From the NCBI GenBank assembly GCA_001593875.1, contig LUCA01000044.1:1-6253 (forward strand): a DNA stretch of 6,253 bases, in the 5' to 3' direction. The notes beneath the pieces are model-generated. The model worked only from the letters and a program-made list of their open reading frames with translations. It was not told the origin of the DNA and did no database searches. Below, in pieces: positions 1 to 5,652 of this stretch. The stretch's first letter is position 1, and the number at the start of each line of letters is the position of its first letter. Source of the stretch: Candidatus Bathyarchaeota archaeon B23 (GTDB taxonomy: Archaea > Thermoproteota > Bathyarchaeia > TCS64 > B23). The position numbers were made by a program, and so were the translations under genes.

Positions 1-1046
1 TCCTCGTCGCCTTCCTCAAACATCGGTGGGCCCCCATCGAGGCGGGCTTCAAATACCTCATCATGAGCGCCACCGCCGGGGGCTTCCTGCTCCTCAGCAT
101 GTCCCTCCTCTACGGGTTGACGGGGACGCTGAACTTCGCCTACCTTTCAGCCAGCCTGAGGGGCGTGGAGCCCTCGCCCTGGCTGCTGATGCTGCTCTCG
201 ACGCTCCTCATAGGCTTCGGCGTCAAGGCGGCCATCGTCCCCCTCCACACCTGGCTGCCGGACGCCCACCCGGAGGCTCCGAGCCCCATCAGCGCCCTGC
301 TGTCGGGCGTCGTCATCGAGACAGGTCTCTACGCCATGACGAGGGTCTTCTACCTCATCTTCCACCCCGAGCTCTTCAGCTCCCTGATGGCGGCCCTGTC
401 CATCGTAACCATGACGGCAGCCAACGTCTTGGCCCTGTTGCAAGATGACATCAAGAGGATGCTCGCCTACAGCAGCATCGCCCAGGTGGGATATATGCTC
501 ATAGGCCTCTCGACGGGGACGGCCTACGGGGTGGCGGGAACGATGCTCCACGTCTTCAACCACTCCCTGATGAAGGGGCTCGCCTTCCTCGCCGCCGGGA
601 ACATCGTCCACGAGACGGGGACCCGAGACCTGAAGAGGCTCGTCGGCGTCGGGAGGAGGATGCCCTACACGGCCTTCACCCTCTTCATAGCCCTCCTAGG
701 CCTCGGCGGGGTTCCCTCGACGAGCGGCTTCATCAGCAAGTTCATCCTTTTCTCCTCAGCCCTCGGGGCCGGACGGCCCCTGCTCGCCGTGGCCGGCGTC
801 CTCAACAGCGCCTTCAGCATGGCCTACTACCTGAGGGTTCTAAAGACCCTCGTCTCCACCCCCCTAGGGGAGATGAGGGAGGCGAAGGAGGCCCCCTGGA
901 TGATGGTGGCCGTCACCCTCCTGATGGCCTTCCTCATCCTCCTCTTCGGCCTATACCCGACGCCGGCTGTGAGATACGCCTTCGCCTCCTCCAGGGCCCT
1001 GGTGACCCGCCTGGAGCGGTATAGGGCGGCGGTGATGGGGCCTTGA
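1..1046 (+). CDS. nuoN: NuoN/FpoN-type antiporter-like membrane subunit of a complex I-like oxidoreductase, 5'-partial
   Basis: The reading frame is open from position 3 to the TGA at 1044-1046, giving 347 visible residues; roughly the first 140 of about 485 lie outside the window. The ATG at 63 is internal, because conserved sequence (VAFLKHRWAPIEAGFKYL) precedes it. That motif and the following LLYGLTGTLNF resemble NuoN. The protein belongs to the proton-translocating antiporter-like family (NuoL/M/N, MrpA/D) and should sit in the cytoplasmic membrane as a pump module of the complex. Visible motifs are the TM7 lysine (codon 225) before PLHTWLPDAHPEAP, QDDIKRMLAYSS (438-473), the NHSLMKG histidine helix (558-578) and SGFISKF with its lysine at codon 738. 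Many hydrophobic helices alternate with short loops. The position that is lysine in E. coli NuoM TM8 is Glu here (codon 318). An MrpD/MbhH-like antiporter subunit is the alternative. Family assignment is sure; the N versus other paralogue choice is fairly sure. Confidence 0.85.
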   Translation, partial: LVAFLKHRWAPIEAGFKYLIMSATAGGFLLLSMSLLYGLTGTLNFAYLSASLRGVEPSPWLLMLLSTLLIGFGVKAAIVPLHTWLPDAHPEAPSPISALLSGVVIETGLYAMTRVFYLIFHPELFSSLMAALSIVTMTAANVLALLQDDIKRMLAYSSIAQVGYMLIGLSTGTAYGVAGTMLHVFNHSLMKGLAFLAAGNIVHETGTRDLKRLVGVGRRMPYTAFTLFIALLGLGGVPSTSGFISKFILFSSALGAGRPLLAVAGVLNSAFSMAYYLRVLKTLVSTPLGEMREAKEAPWMMVAVTLLMAFLILLFGLYPTPAVRYAFASSRALVTRLERYRAAVMGP

Positions 1047-1053
1047 GCTGGGT

Positions 1054-1068
1054 AAATGCTTTTAAAGG
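1054..1068 (+). promoter_or_regulatory. Likely archaeal promoter (BRE plus TATA box) ahead of nuoL
   Basis: The 64-base gap between nuoN and nuoL contains AAATGCTTTTAAAGG. The CTTTTAAAG core fits an archaeal box A, and the A-rich AAAT just upstream fits a TFB recognition element. Initiation about 25 bases downstream would fall near 1088-1092, leaving a leader of about 20 bases that carries the nuoL ribosome site. This would let nuoL and nuoM be transcribed separately from, or in addition to, the upstream genes. It is a motif-based inference. Confidence 0.45.
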
Positions 1069-1096
1069 TGTCGAGGGGGAGTTAGGTGATATAATT

Positions 1097-1102
1097 GGAG
1101 GG
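1097..1102 (+). promoter_or_regulatory. Ribosome binding site of nuoL
   Basis: GGAGGG lies 8 bases before the ATG at 1111 and matches the archaeal anti-Shine-Dalgarno core. An in-frame TGA at 1087-1089 with no other start codon before 1111 fixes the nuoL start. Confidence 0.7.
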
Positions 1103-1110
1103 ATAAACCT

Positions 1111-3372
1111 ATGAGGCCCCTAGAGGTCGTCCTTCATCATCCAGGCCCCTGGCTCTGCTGGATCCTCCCCATTCTAGGGGCCCTCTCCATGCCCCTCATC
1201 GACAAGCTGGGCCATAAGTTGAGGGATTACGCCGCCGTCTTCTTCGCCTTCCTCGCCGTCGTCTTCGCCGCCTCCATGCTTCCAACCCTCTTGACGGGGC
1301 ATTACCCTGGAGACCTGAGGCTCACCACCTGGATCGAGTTCCCCGGCGGCCACCCCCTGGAGGTGGGGGTGTTGGTCGATCCCCTGAGCATCATCGTGGC
1401 CAACGTCGTCGCCTTCATCTCCTTCCTCATCGTCGTCTACAGCGTCGGCTACATGCACGGCGACCCCTGCCTCACCCGCTACTGGTTCTTCTTCCTCTTC
1501 TTCATCGGAAACATGCTCCTCCTCGTCCTCTCAGATAACCTCATCCAGGTGCTCATCGGCTGGGAGGGCGTCGGCATGTGCAGCTACGGCCTCATAGGGT
1601 TCTACTACCGGGATAAGAAGGAGAGGTGGCTTGGGGGGCCGCCGCCGACGCCGATGTATCCGCCGTCCCACTGCGGGATGAAGGCCTTCGTCGTCACCGG
1701 CGTCGGCGACGTCTTCCTCCTCGCCGCCATCTTCATCATCTTCCACTACGCCGGAACCCTAAACTTCGTGGAGCTCATCGAGACGGCCCCCAAGTGGCTC
1801 CACGCCATCGCCCACACCCCTGGCCTGCTGTCGCTGACGGCCATCCTCTTCCTCCTAGGCCCCTGCGGCAAATCGGCCCAGTTCCCGCTGCATGAGTGGC
1901 TGCCGGAGGCTATGGCTGGGCCGACGTCGGTTTCAGCCCTAATCCACGCGGCGACGATGGTGAAGGCGGGAGTCTACCTCGTCGCCAGGATGTCGCCGGC
2001 CTTCTACCTCGGCTACTGGCACCACGGCGTAGGGGAGGCCCTGACCTACTTCTCGGCCATCGCCTTCATCGGGGCCTTCACAGCCTTCCTCGCAGCCTCC
2101 CAGGCCCTGGTCTCCGTGGAGCTGAAGAAGATACTGGCCTACAGCACCGTCAGCCAGATAGGGTATATGATGCTGGCCCTCGGCGTCGGAGGCCTCACCG
2201 AGGGTGGCTACCTCCTGGGGCTGACCGCAGGCCTCTTCCACCTGGTAAGCCACGCCCTCTTCAAGGCAGCCCTCTTCCTCTGCGCCGGAAGCGTCATCCA
2301 CGCCGTCGAGTCCATCTACATCTTCGACATGGGAGGTCTGAAGAAATATATGCCCATAACCCACGGCCTGATGCTGGTCGCCTTCCTCAGCCTCTCAGGC
2401 ATACCGCCCCTATCGGGTTTCTGGAGCAAGGACGCCGTCTTCCTCAGCTGCCTCCTCTCCTCCGAGGCCCCCCTGGCCGTAGGCCTCTTCATCCTCGCAG
2501 CCCTCAGCGCAGCCCTCACCTTCCTCTACAGCCTCCGATGCCTCAGCCGAACCTTCTACGGCCACGAGAGCCACCATATAGAGGAGTTGGAGCACCACGG
2601 CCACCACATCCATGAGGCGTCGCCAGTGATGTGGGTCCCCTACGCCATCCTCGTCACCCTCGTCATCGGCGTCGGCCTCCTAGGTCTCATAGGCCTAGTG
2701 AACCCCCACCTATCGCCAGAACTCTTCATAGAGGAGCAGATGCATCATATGCTCCACCACCTCCACATCCATGTCCACGTGGAGCATGTGAAGCCCCCAC
2801 TAAAGTTGATGGCCGTCTCCTCCTCGGTTGCCATGCTCCTCCTCGGAGGCCTTCCAGGCTGGCTCTTCTATCTCTCCCGCAGGGCTGACCCCTGGGGGCT
2901 TGTCTCCAGGTCCAGCCTCCTCAGGGGGATTCACAGCTTCCTCTGGAACCGGTGGTATATGAATCCGGCCTACTACGCCGTCTTCGTCGACGGCCTCCTC
3001 ACCCTCAAGGATCGGGTTCAGTCCGGCTTGGAGCTCCCCCTCTTCGACAGGCTGAGCGATGCTGCCAGCCGCCTGGCTCTCATTATCAGCGGCGTCCTTA
3101 GGAGTGTTGAGGATGGCTTCTACGACCCCATGTTGAATGTGGGCCTCCCCTGGGCCTTCATCCAGGGGAGTCTAAGCCTCTTCAAGGGGCTTGAGAGGGA
3201 GGTCATCGATAGGGGGCTCAACGAGGGCGTCCCCCAGACGGCTGTAGGCCTCTACCACAGGGTTAAGAGGCTTCAGACGGGGGTTCTCTCCTACAACATC
3301 CTCTATATAGCCCTCGTCTTCACACTTCTCATCCTCTTGTTGATATGGCTCTATCCGGCGGGTGGTGTGTGA
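1111..3372 (+). CDS. nuoL: NuoL/FpoL-type antiporter-like subunit, enlarged (753 aa)
   Basis: This is the distal pump subunit of a complex I-like enzyme. An in-frame TGA at 1087-1089 and a good ribosome site fix the start. Recognisable motifs in order are LVDPLSIIVANVV (88-100), WEGVGMCSYGLIGFYY (151-166) with the TM5 glutamate E152, GKSAQFPLHEWLPEAMAGPT (253-272) with TM7 lysine K254, SALIHAATMVKAGVYL (275-290) with H279 and K285, LKKILAYSTVSQIGYM (338-353), FHLVSHALFKAALF (376-389) and SGFWSKDAVF (435-444) with K440/D441. The catalytic set is complete. The protein is about 140 residues longer than E. coli NuoL. Extra length comes from a Pro-rich loop (about 171-187), histidine clusters at 485-501 and 545-559, and a long tail (about 590-753) with amphipathic segments and a final membrane helix (about 728-747), matching the NuoL lateral-helix region. 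MrpA also shares the motifs, but the tail and neighbours favour NuoL. Confidence 0.93.
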   Translation: MRPLEVVLHHPGPWLCWILPILGALSMPLIDKLGHKLRDYAAVFFAFLAVVFAASMLPTLLTGHYPGDLRLTTWIEFPGGHPLEVGVLVDPLSIIVANVVAFISFLIVVYSVGYMHGDPCLTRYWFFFLFFIGNMLLLVLSDNLIQVLIGWEGVGMCSYGLIGFYYRDKKERWLGGPPPTPMYPPSHCGMKAFVVTGVGDVFLLAAIFIIFHYAGTLNFVELIETAPKWLHAIAHTPGLLSLTAILFLLGPCGKSAQFPLHEWLPEAMAGPTSVSALIHAATMVKAGVYLVARMSPAFYLGYWHHGVGEALTYFSAIAFIGAFTAFLAASQALVSVELKKILAYSTVSQIGYMMLALGVGGLTEGGYLLGLTAGLFHLVSHALFKAALFLCAGSVIHAVESIYIFDMGGLKKYMPITHGLMLVAFLSLSGIPPLSGFWSKDAVFLSCLLSSEAPLAVGLFILAALSAALTFLYSLRCLSRTFYGHESHHIEELEHHGHHIHEASPVMWVPYAILVTLVIGVGLLGLIGLVNPHLSPELFIEEQMHHMLHHLHIHVHVEHVKPPLKLMAVSSSVAMLLLGGLPGWLFYLSRRADPWGLVSRSSLLRGIHSFLWNRWYMNPAYYAVFVDGLLTLKDRVQSGLELPLFDRLSDAASRLALIISGVLRSVEDGFYDPMLNVGLPWAFIQGSLSLFKGLEREVIDRGLNEGVPQTAVGLYHRVKRLQTGVLSYNILYIALVFTLLILLLIWLYPAGGV

Positions 3373-3407
3373 TGCGGATCGGCTCATCCTCGGATCAGGT
3401 TCGAGGT

Positions 3408-3414
3408 GGAGGTG
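3408..3414 (+). promoter_or_regulatory. Ribosome binding site of nuoM
   Basis: GGAGGTG is a seven-base match to the archaeal Shine-Dalgarno sequence, 6 bases before the ATG at 3421. The in-frame TGA at 3415-3417 excludes any earlier start. The gap from nuoL is only 48 bases and has no AT-rich box, so nuoM is probably cotranscribed with nuoL. Confidence 0.8.
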
Positions 3415-3420
3415 TGAGAG

Positions 3421-4920
3421 ATGTATAGGTTGATACAGGTCCTAGTGGTGCCCCTATCCTTCGCCCCCATAGCCTACATGGCTGGGAGGAGCCTGAAGAG
3501 GCAGACGGGATGGCTCGCCTTCATACCCCTGGCTTATACGCTGACGCTGCTCCTCAGCGTAGCGCTAGAGATCGCCGAAGGCTCCCCATACCTGGAGATC
3601 TATCGATGGGCCCCCGAGGCAGGCTTGACCTTCGGGCTGCTGGCCGACGGCCTCAGCATCTGGATGCTGCTGACCATAAACATCCTCTGCCTCCTCGTCA
3701 GCCTCTACAGCATCCCCTACATGGAGCATAGGTTCCATGAGTGGGAGCATGAGACCGGAGAACACATCGACCCAAGGGCCTACGGAACCTACTACGCCCT
3801 CTACCTCCTCTACGCCGTCGGCATGATGGGGACCGTCATGGCCACCAACCTCATCGAGTTCTACCTCTTCTACGAGCTGATGCTCGTCCCAAGCTGGGCC
3901 CTCATCAACAACTACGGCTACGGAGAACGAGAACGCATAGGGATGATGTACTTCCTCTGGACCCACGTCGGCGCCGTCGTGCTGCTGGCCGGAATCCTCT
4001 CCAGCTATTGGGTGACGGGGAGCTTCGAGATCGAGGCCCTCAGAGGCGTCGTCGGAAGCCCCCTGGCTCCCTGGATAGCCATCGCCATCTTGATCGGGTT
4101 CTTCACCAAGATGGCGGTCTTCGGCCTCCACATCTGGCTTCCCTACGCCCACGCCGAGGCCCCTACGCCCATCTCGGCGCTGCTGAGCCCGGCGATGATC
4201 GGCATAGGGGCCTACGCCGCCGCCAGGCTGGTTATCATACCCCTCAACCCCGTGGCCAGGGGCTTCAGCTTAGTCTTCTCCCTCTGGGCCCTGCTGACCA
4301 TGGTCTACGGAGGCCTCATGGCCCTGGCTCAGGATGACATAAAGAGGTTCCTCGCCTACAGCAGTGTCAGCCAGATGGGATACCTCTTCCTCGGCTTAGC
4401 CAGCGCCGCCGCCTACGGGGTCTCCGGGACCATCTTCCACTATGTCAGCCACGGCCTCGGCAAGTGCATCCTCTTCGGCGTCGCCGGCATCCTCATCTGC
4501 CAAGTCGGAACCAGGAGCATCAAGGAGATGGGGGGCCTCGCCGACAAGATGCCTCTGACTGCCATCCTCACCCTCCTGGGCTTCTTCACCATAGGCGGAG
4601 TCCCGCCGACTATGGGCTTCATGTCCAAGTTCATGATCTTCAGCGGCCTCTTCGGCAGCGCCCTGGCAGCCTCCCCCGAGGCCGTGGCCATCGCCATCGT
4701 CGCCATCGTCATGACGGTGCTCACCGTGGGCTACTCCCTCTGGACAATAAGGCGCATCTTCTTCGGCCCCCTCCCGGAGCGGCTGGAGGGGGTGGAGGAG
4801 GCGCCCCTGTCGATGACAGTGCCTCTGCTCATCCTCGCTGTCATCTCCGTCGTCGGGGGTATCTACCCCAGGCTGATCACCGACTACCTGCTCTCCCAAC
4901 TCGCAGCTCTACTCTCCTAG
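3421..4920 (+). CDS. nuoM: NuoM/FpoM-type antiporter-like membrane subunit (499 aa)
   Basis: This is the second pump subunit of the complex I-like membrane arm, close in length to E. coli NuoM (about 509). Motifs in order are GLLADGLSIWMLL (72-84), EFYLFYELMLVPSWALI (146-162) with the TM5 glutamate E152, GFFTKMAVFGLHIWLPYAHAEAPTP (226-250) with TM7 lysine K230 and W239, AQDDIKRFLAYSSVSQMGYL (303-322), FHYVSHGLGKCILF (339-352) and GGVPPTMGFMSKF (392-404). YELMLVP is the signature that favours M over L or N. A charged loop (about 101-118, EHRFHEWEHETGEHIDPR) follows an early membrane helix. Two positions differ from E. coli NuoM: the TM8 lysine position is G261, and the TM12 glutamate position is K403. 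The TAG stop at 4918-4920 is the last gene end before the ATPase operon. Confidence 0.92.
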   Translation: MYRLIQVLVVPLSFAPIAYMAGRSLKRQTGWLAFIPLAYTLTLLLSVALEIAEGSPYLEIYRWAPEAGLTFGLLADGLSIWMLLTINILCLLVSLYSIPYMEHRFHEWEHETGEHIDPRAYGTYYALYLLYAVGMMGTVMATNLIEFYLFYELMLVPSWALINNYGYGERERIGMMYFLWTHVGAVVLLAGILSSYWVTGSFEIEALRGVVGSPLAPWIAIAILIGFFTKMAVFGLHIWLPYAHAEAPTPISALLSPAMIGIGAYAAARLVIIPLNPVARGFSLVFSLWALLTMVYGGLMALAQDDIKRFLAYSSVSQMGYLFLGLASAAAYGVSGTIFHYVSHGLGKCILFGVAGILICQVGTRSIKEMGGLADKMPLTAILTLLGFFTIGGVPPTMGFMSKFMIFSGLFGSALAASPEAVAIAIVAIVMTVLTVGYSLWTIRRIFFGPLPERLEGVEEAPLSMTVPLLILAVISVVGGIYPRLITDYLLSQLAALLS

Positions 4921-4946
4921 AAGGGGCTATACGCCTAGAGGGGGCT
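4916..4946 (+). repeat. Pair of 13-bp direct repeats at the nuoM end, upstream of the atpF promoter
   Basis: CCTAGAAGGGGCT (4916-4928) and CCTAGAGGGGGCT (4934-4946) differ at one base and are offset by 18 bp. The first copy contains the nuoM stop codon; the second runs into the hairpin arm. They end about 20 bases before the TATA-like box of atpF. The repeats are seen directly; a role as a regulator site is inference. Confidence 0.6.
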
Positions 4947-4970
4947 GATAATCCCCCGCACACAATTTTT
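4940..4970 (+). terminator. Possible nuoM-distal terminator: G5/C5 hairpin followed by a T-run
   Basis: GGGGG (4940-4944) can pair with CCCCC (4953-4957) across an 8-base loop, CTGATAAT. After a short spacer a run of five T follows at 4966-4970. T-runs are the main termination signal in archaea, and the hairpin may add to it or stabilise the nuoM 3' end. The run overlaps the proposed atpF TATA box. The stem is short and a role is inferred. Confidence 0.4.
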
Positions 4971-4974
4971 ATTA
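4964..4974 (+). promoter_or_regulatory. Likely archaeal promoter (TATA box) of the ATP synthase operon
   Basis: AATTTTTATTA is the most AT-rich stretch of the gap and fits an archaeal box A. Initiation about 25 bases downstream of its centre falls near 4994, within a few bases of the atpF ATG at 5000, so the transcript would be leaderless or nearly so. The absence of a properly spaced Shine-Dalgarno site before atpF supports this. Confidence 0.6.
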
Positions 4975-4999
4975 GAGCCATGGATGATGTGAATAGGAA

Positions 5000-5314
5000 A
5001 TGAGCATAGCTGTGGTGGGCCCCTCCCCCTTCATCACCTGCTTCACCCTCATCGGGGCCGTGGGCTTCGAGGCTGAGGATGGGGAGAGGGCTGATGAGGT
5101 ATTGAGGAGGCTCATCGAGGAGGATTATAAGCTCATCATACTCCCCGAGAGGTTCGCCGAGGAGACCCGTGAACTTCGTCAACGGGTGATGGCTGAGGAG
5201 GGCATCACCCCCGTCTTCGCCCTGATACCAGACTTCACCCTGGAGACGGGGATGAGGATGGAGGAGCTTCGAAGGGTCATCTCCCTAGCCGTGGGAACCA
5301 AGCTGGAGCTGTGA
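5000..5314 (+). CDS. atpF: A-type ATP synthase subunit F (central stalk)
   Basis: The 104-residue product matches the usual length and pattern of archaeal A-ATPase subunit F. It opens with the beta strand and loop MSIAVVGPSPFITCFTLIG, has an acidic helix (about 25-42), the strand and helix YKLIILPERFAEETREL (43-59), and PVFALIPD (70-77) before the C-terminal helix EELRRVISLAVGTKLEL. Subunit F binds the rotor shaft with subunit D and influences coupling of ATP turnover to rotation. The ATG at 5000 is the only plausible start, since an in-frame TAG lies at 4994-4996. AGGA at 4995-4998 is only one base from the ATG, too close for a ribosome site, so translation is probably leaderless. Its stop overlaps the subunit H start. 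It is the first gene of this unit, without subunits I, K or C before it. Confidence 0.9.
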   Translation: MSIAVVGPSPFITCFTLIGAVGFEAEDGERADEVLRRLIEEDYKLIILPERFAEETRELRQRVMAEEGITPVFALIPDFTLETGMRMEELRRVISLAVGTKLEL

Positions 5315-5652
5315 TGGGGATGGAGGCGAGGAGGATACTGCTCCTGAGCGAGCGCCTCCAGAGGGTCCTGGAGGAGGCCGAGGCCGAGGCAGACCGCATC
5401 ATAGCCGAGGCCAAGAGGAGGGCTGACCGCATCATAGCCGAGGCGAGAGGGAAGGCCGAGGAGAGGCGCATCAGAGCAGAGCGGGGCGAGGGGATAGAGC
5501 ATTTCATAGCCGAGGCCGAGGCCGAGGCCGAGAGGGAGGCCGGGAGAATCCTGAAGGAGTATGAGGAGAAGGCCTCTAAGCTGAGGGAGATACAGGAGGA
5601 GAGGTTCGAGGAGGCCGTCTCCCTCATCCTAAGGGAGGTGCTGCCCAGATGA
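5314..5652 (+). CDS. atpH: A-type ATP synthase subunit H (peripheral stalk coiled coil)
   Basis: This 112-residue protein is almost wholly charged alpha helix rich in Ala, Glu and Arg, ending EEAVSLILREVLPR, as expected for archaeal subunit H (equivalent to V-type G). It pairs with subunit E to form the stator stalk that holds the catalytic head against rotation. An exact ADRIIAEA repeat lies at 26-33 and 37-44, an 11-residue period, and AEAEAEAE lies at 66-73. ATG at 5314 shares one base with the atpF stop (TGATG) and has GGAG 5 bases upstream (5305-5308). GTG at 5311 and ATG at 5320 are alternative starts in the same frame. The tail overlaps atpE by four bases (ATGA), so F, H and E are probably translationally coupled. 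Low-complexity composition makes the family call depend partly on context, which is strong. Confidence 0.85.
   Translation: MGMEARRILLLSERLQRVLEEAEAEADRIIAEAKRRADRIIAEARGKAEERRIRAERGEGIEHFIAEAEAEAEREAGRILKEYEEKASKLREIQEERFEEAVSLILREVLPR
5388..5444 (+). repeat. Tandem 33-bp repeat unit inside atpH
   Basis: The 20-mer GACCGCATCATAGCCGAGGC occurs exactly at 5392-5411 and 5425-5444; with flanks the copies match at 23 of 24 bases (5388-5411 and 5421-5444). The offset is 33 bp, or 11 codons, which encodes the repeated ADRIIAEA helix turns. Confidence 0.85.
5509..5532 (+). repeat. Four tandem GCCGAG hexamers in atpH
   Basis: GCCGAG is repeated four times in frame, encoding alternating Ala-Glu in the coiled coil. 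Shorter runs of the same hexamer occur near 5374-5390. Such tracts can change length by replication slippage without breaking the frame. Confidence 0.8.
5633..5640 (+). promoter_or_regulatory. Ribosome binding site of atpE
   Basis: GGGAGGTG lies inside the end of atpH, 8 bases before the ATG at 5649. It picks this start over the other early in-frame ATG codons (5655 and 5661). Confidence 0.7.

Noticed and set aside
861..870. Perfect palindrome CCCCTAGGGG inside nuoN
   Set aside because: It is a short palindrome within conserved coding sequence (TPLGEM) and far from any promoter, so chance is the simplest explanation.
1090..1095. TATAAT resembling a bacterial -10 box before nuoL
   Set aside because: No -35 element lies at the right distance and the gene set is archaeal. 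It more likely falls in the AT-rich initiation zone of the archaeal promoter.
1896..2615. 239-codon plus-strand frame inside nuoL, plus similar out-of-frame reads at 26-448, 1626-1895 and 4464-5003
   Set aside because: The products are Arg/Pro/Gly-rich and of low complexity, typical frame-shifted shadows of GC-rich genes, while the overlapping nuo frames carry all the family motifs.
3565..4152. Long antisense open frame (195 codons) opposite nuoM, and similar minus-strand frames at 147-611, 1939-2364 and 4396-4899
   Set aside because: They lie opposite strongly conserved genes, have no ribosome sites or recognisable motifs, and are rich in Asp, Glu, Gly and His, as expected from reverse reading of GC-rich, Leu/Phe/Ile-rich membrane genes.
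4982..5000. Possible change in coding style at the operon junction suggesting horizontal transfer
   Set aside because: The switch from pyrimidine-rich to purine-rich coding strand follows protein type (membrane versus charged helical proteins); Arg and Ile codon choice stays the same on both sides.
4980..5003. Seven-codon frame MDDVNRK whose stop overlaps the atpF ATG
   Set aside because: If transcription starts near 4994 it is not in the mRNA, and it has no ribosome site; a frame this short arises readily by chance.
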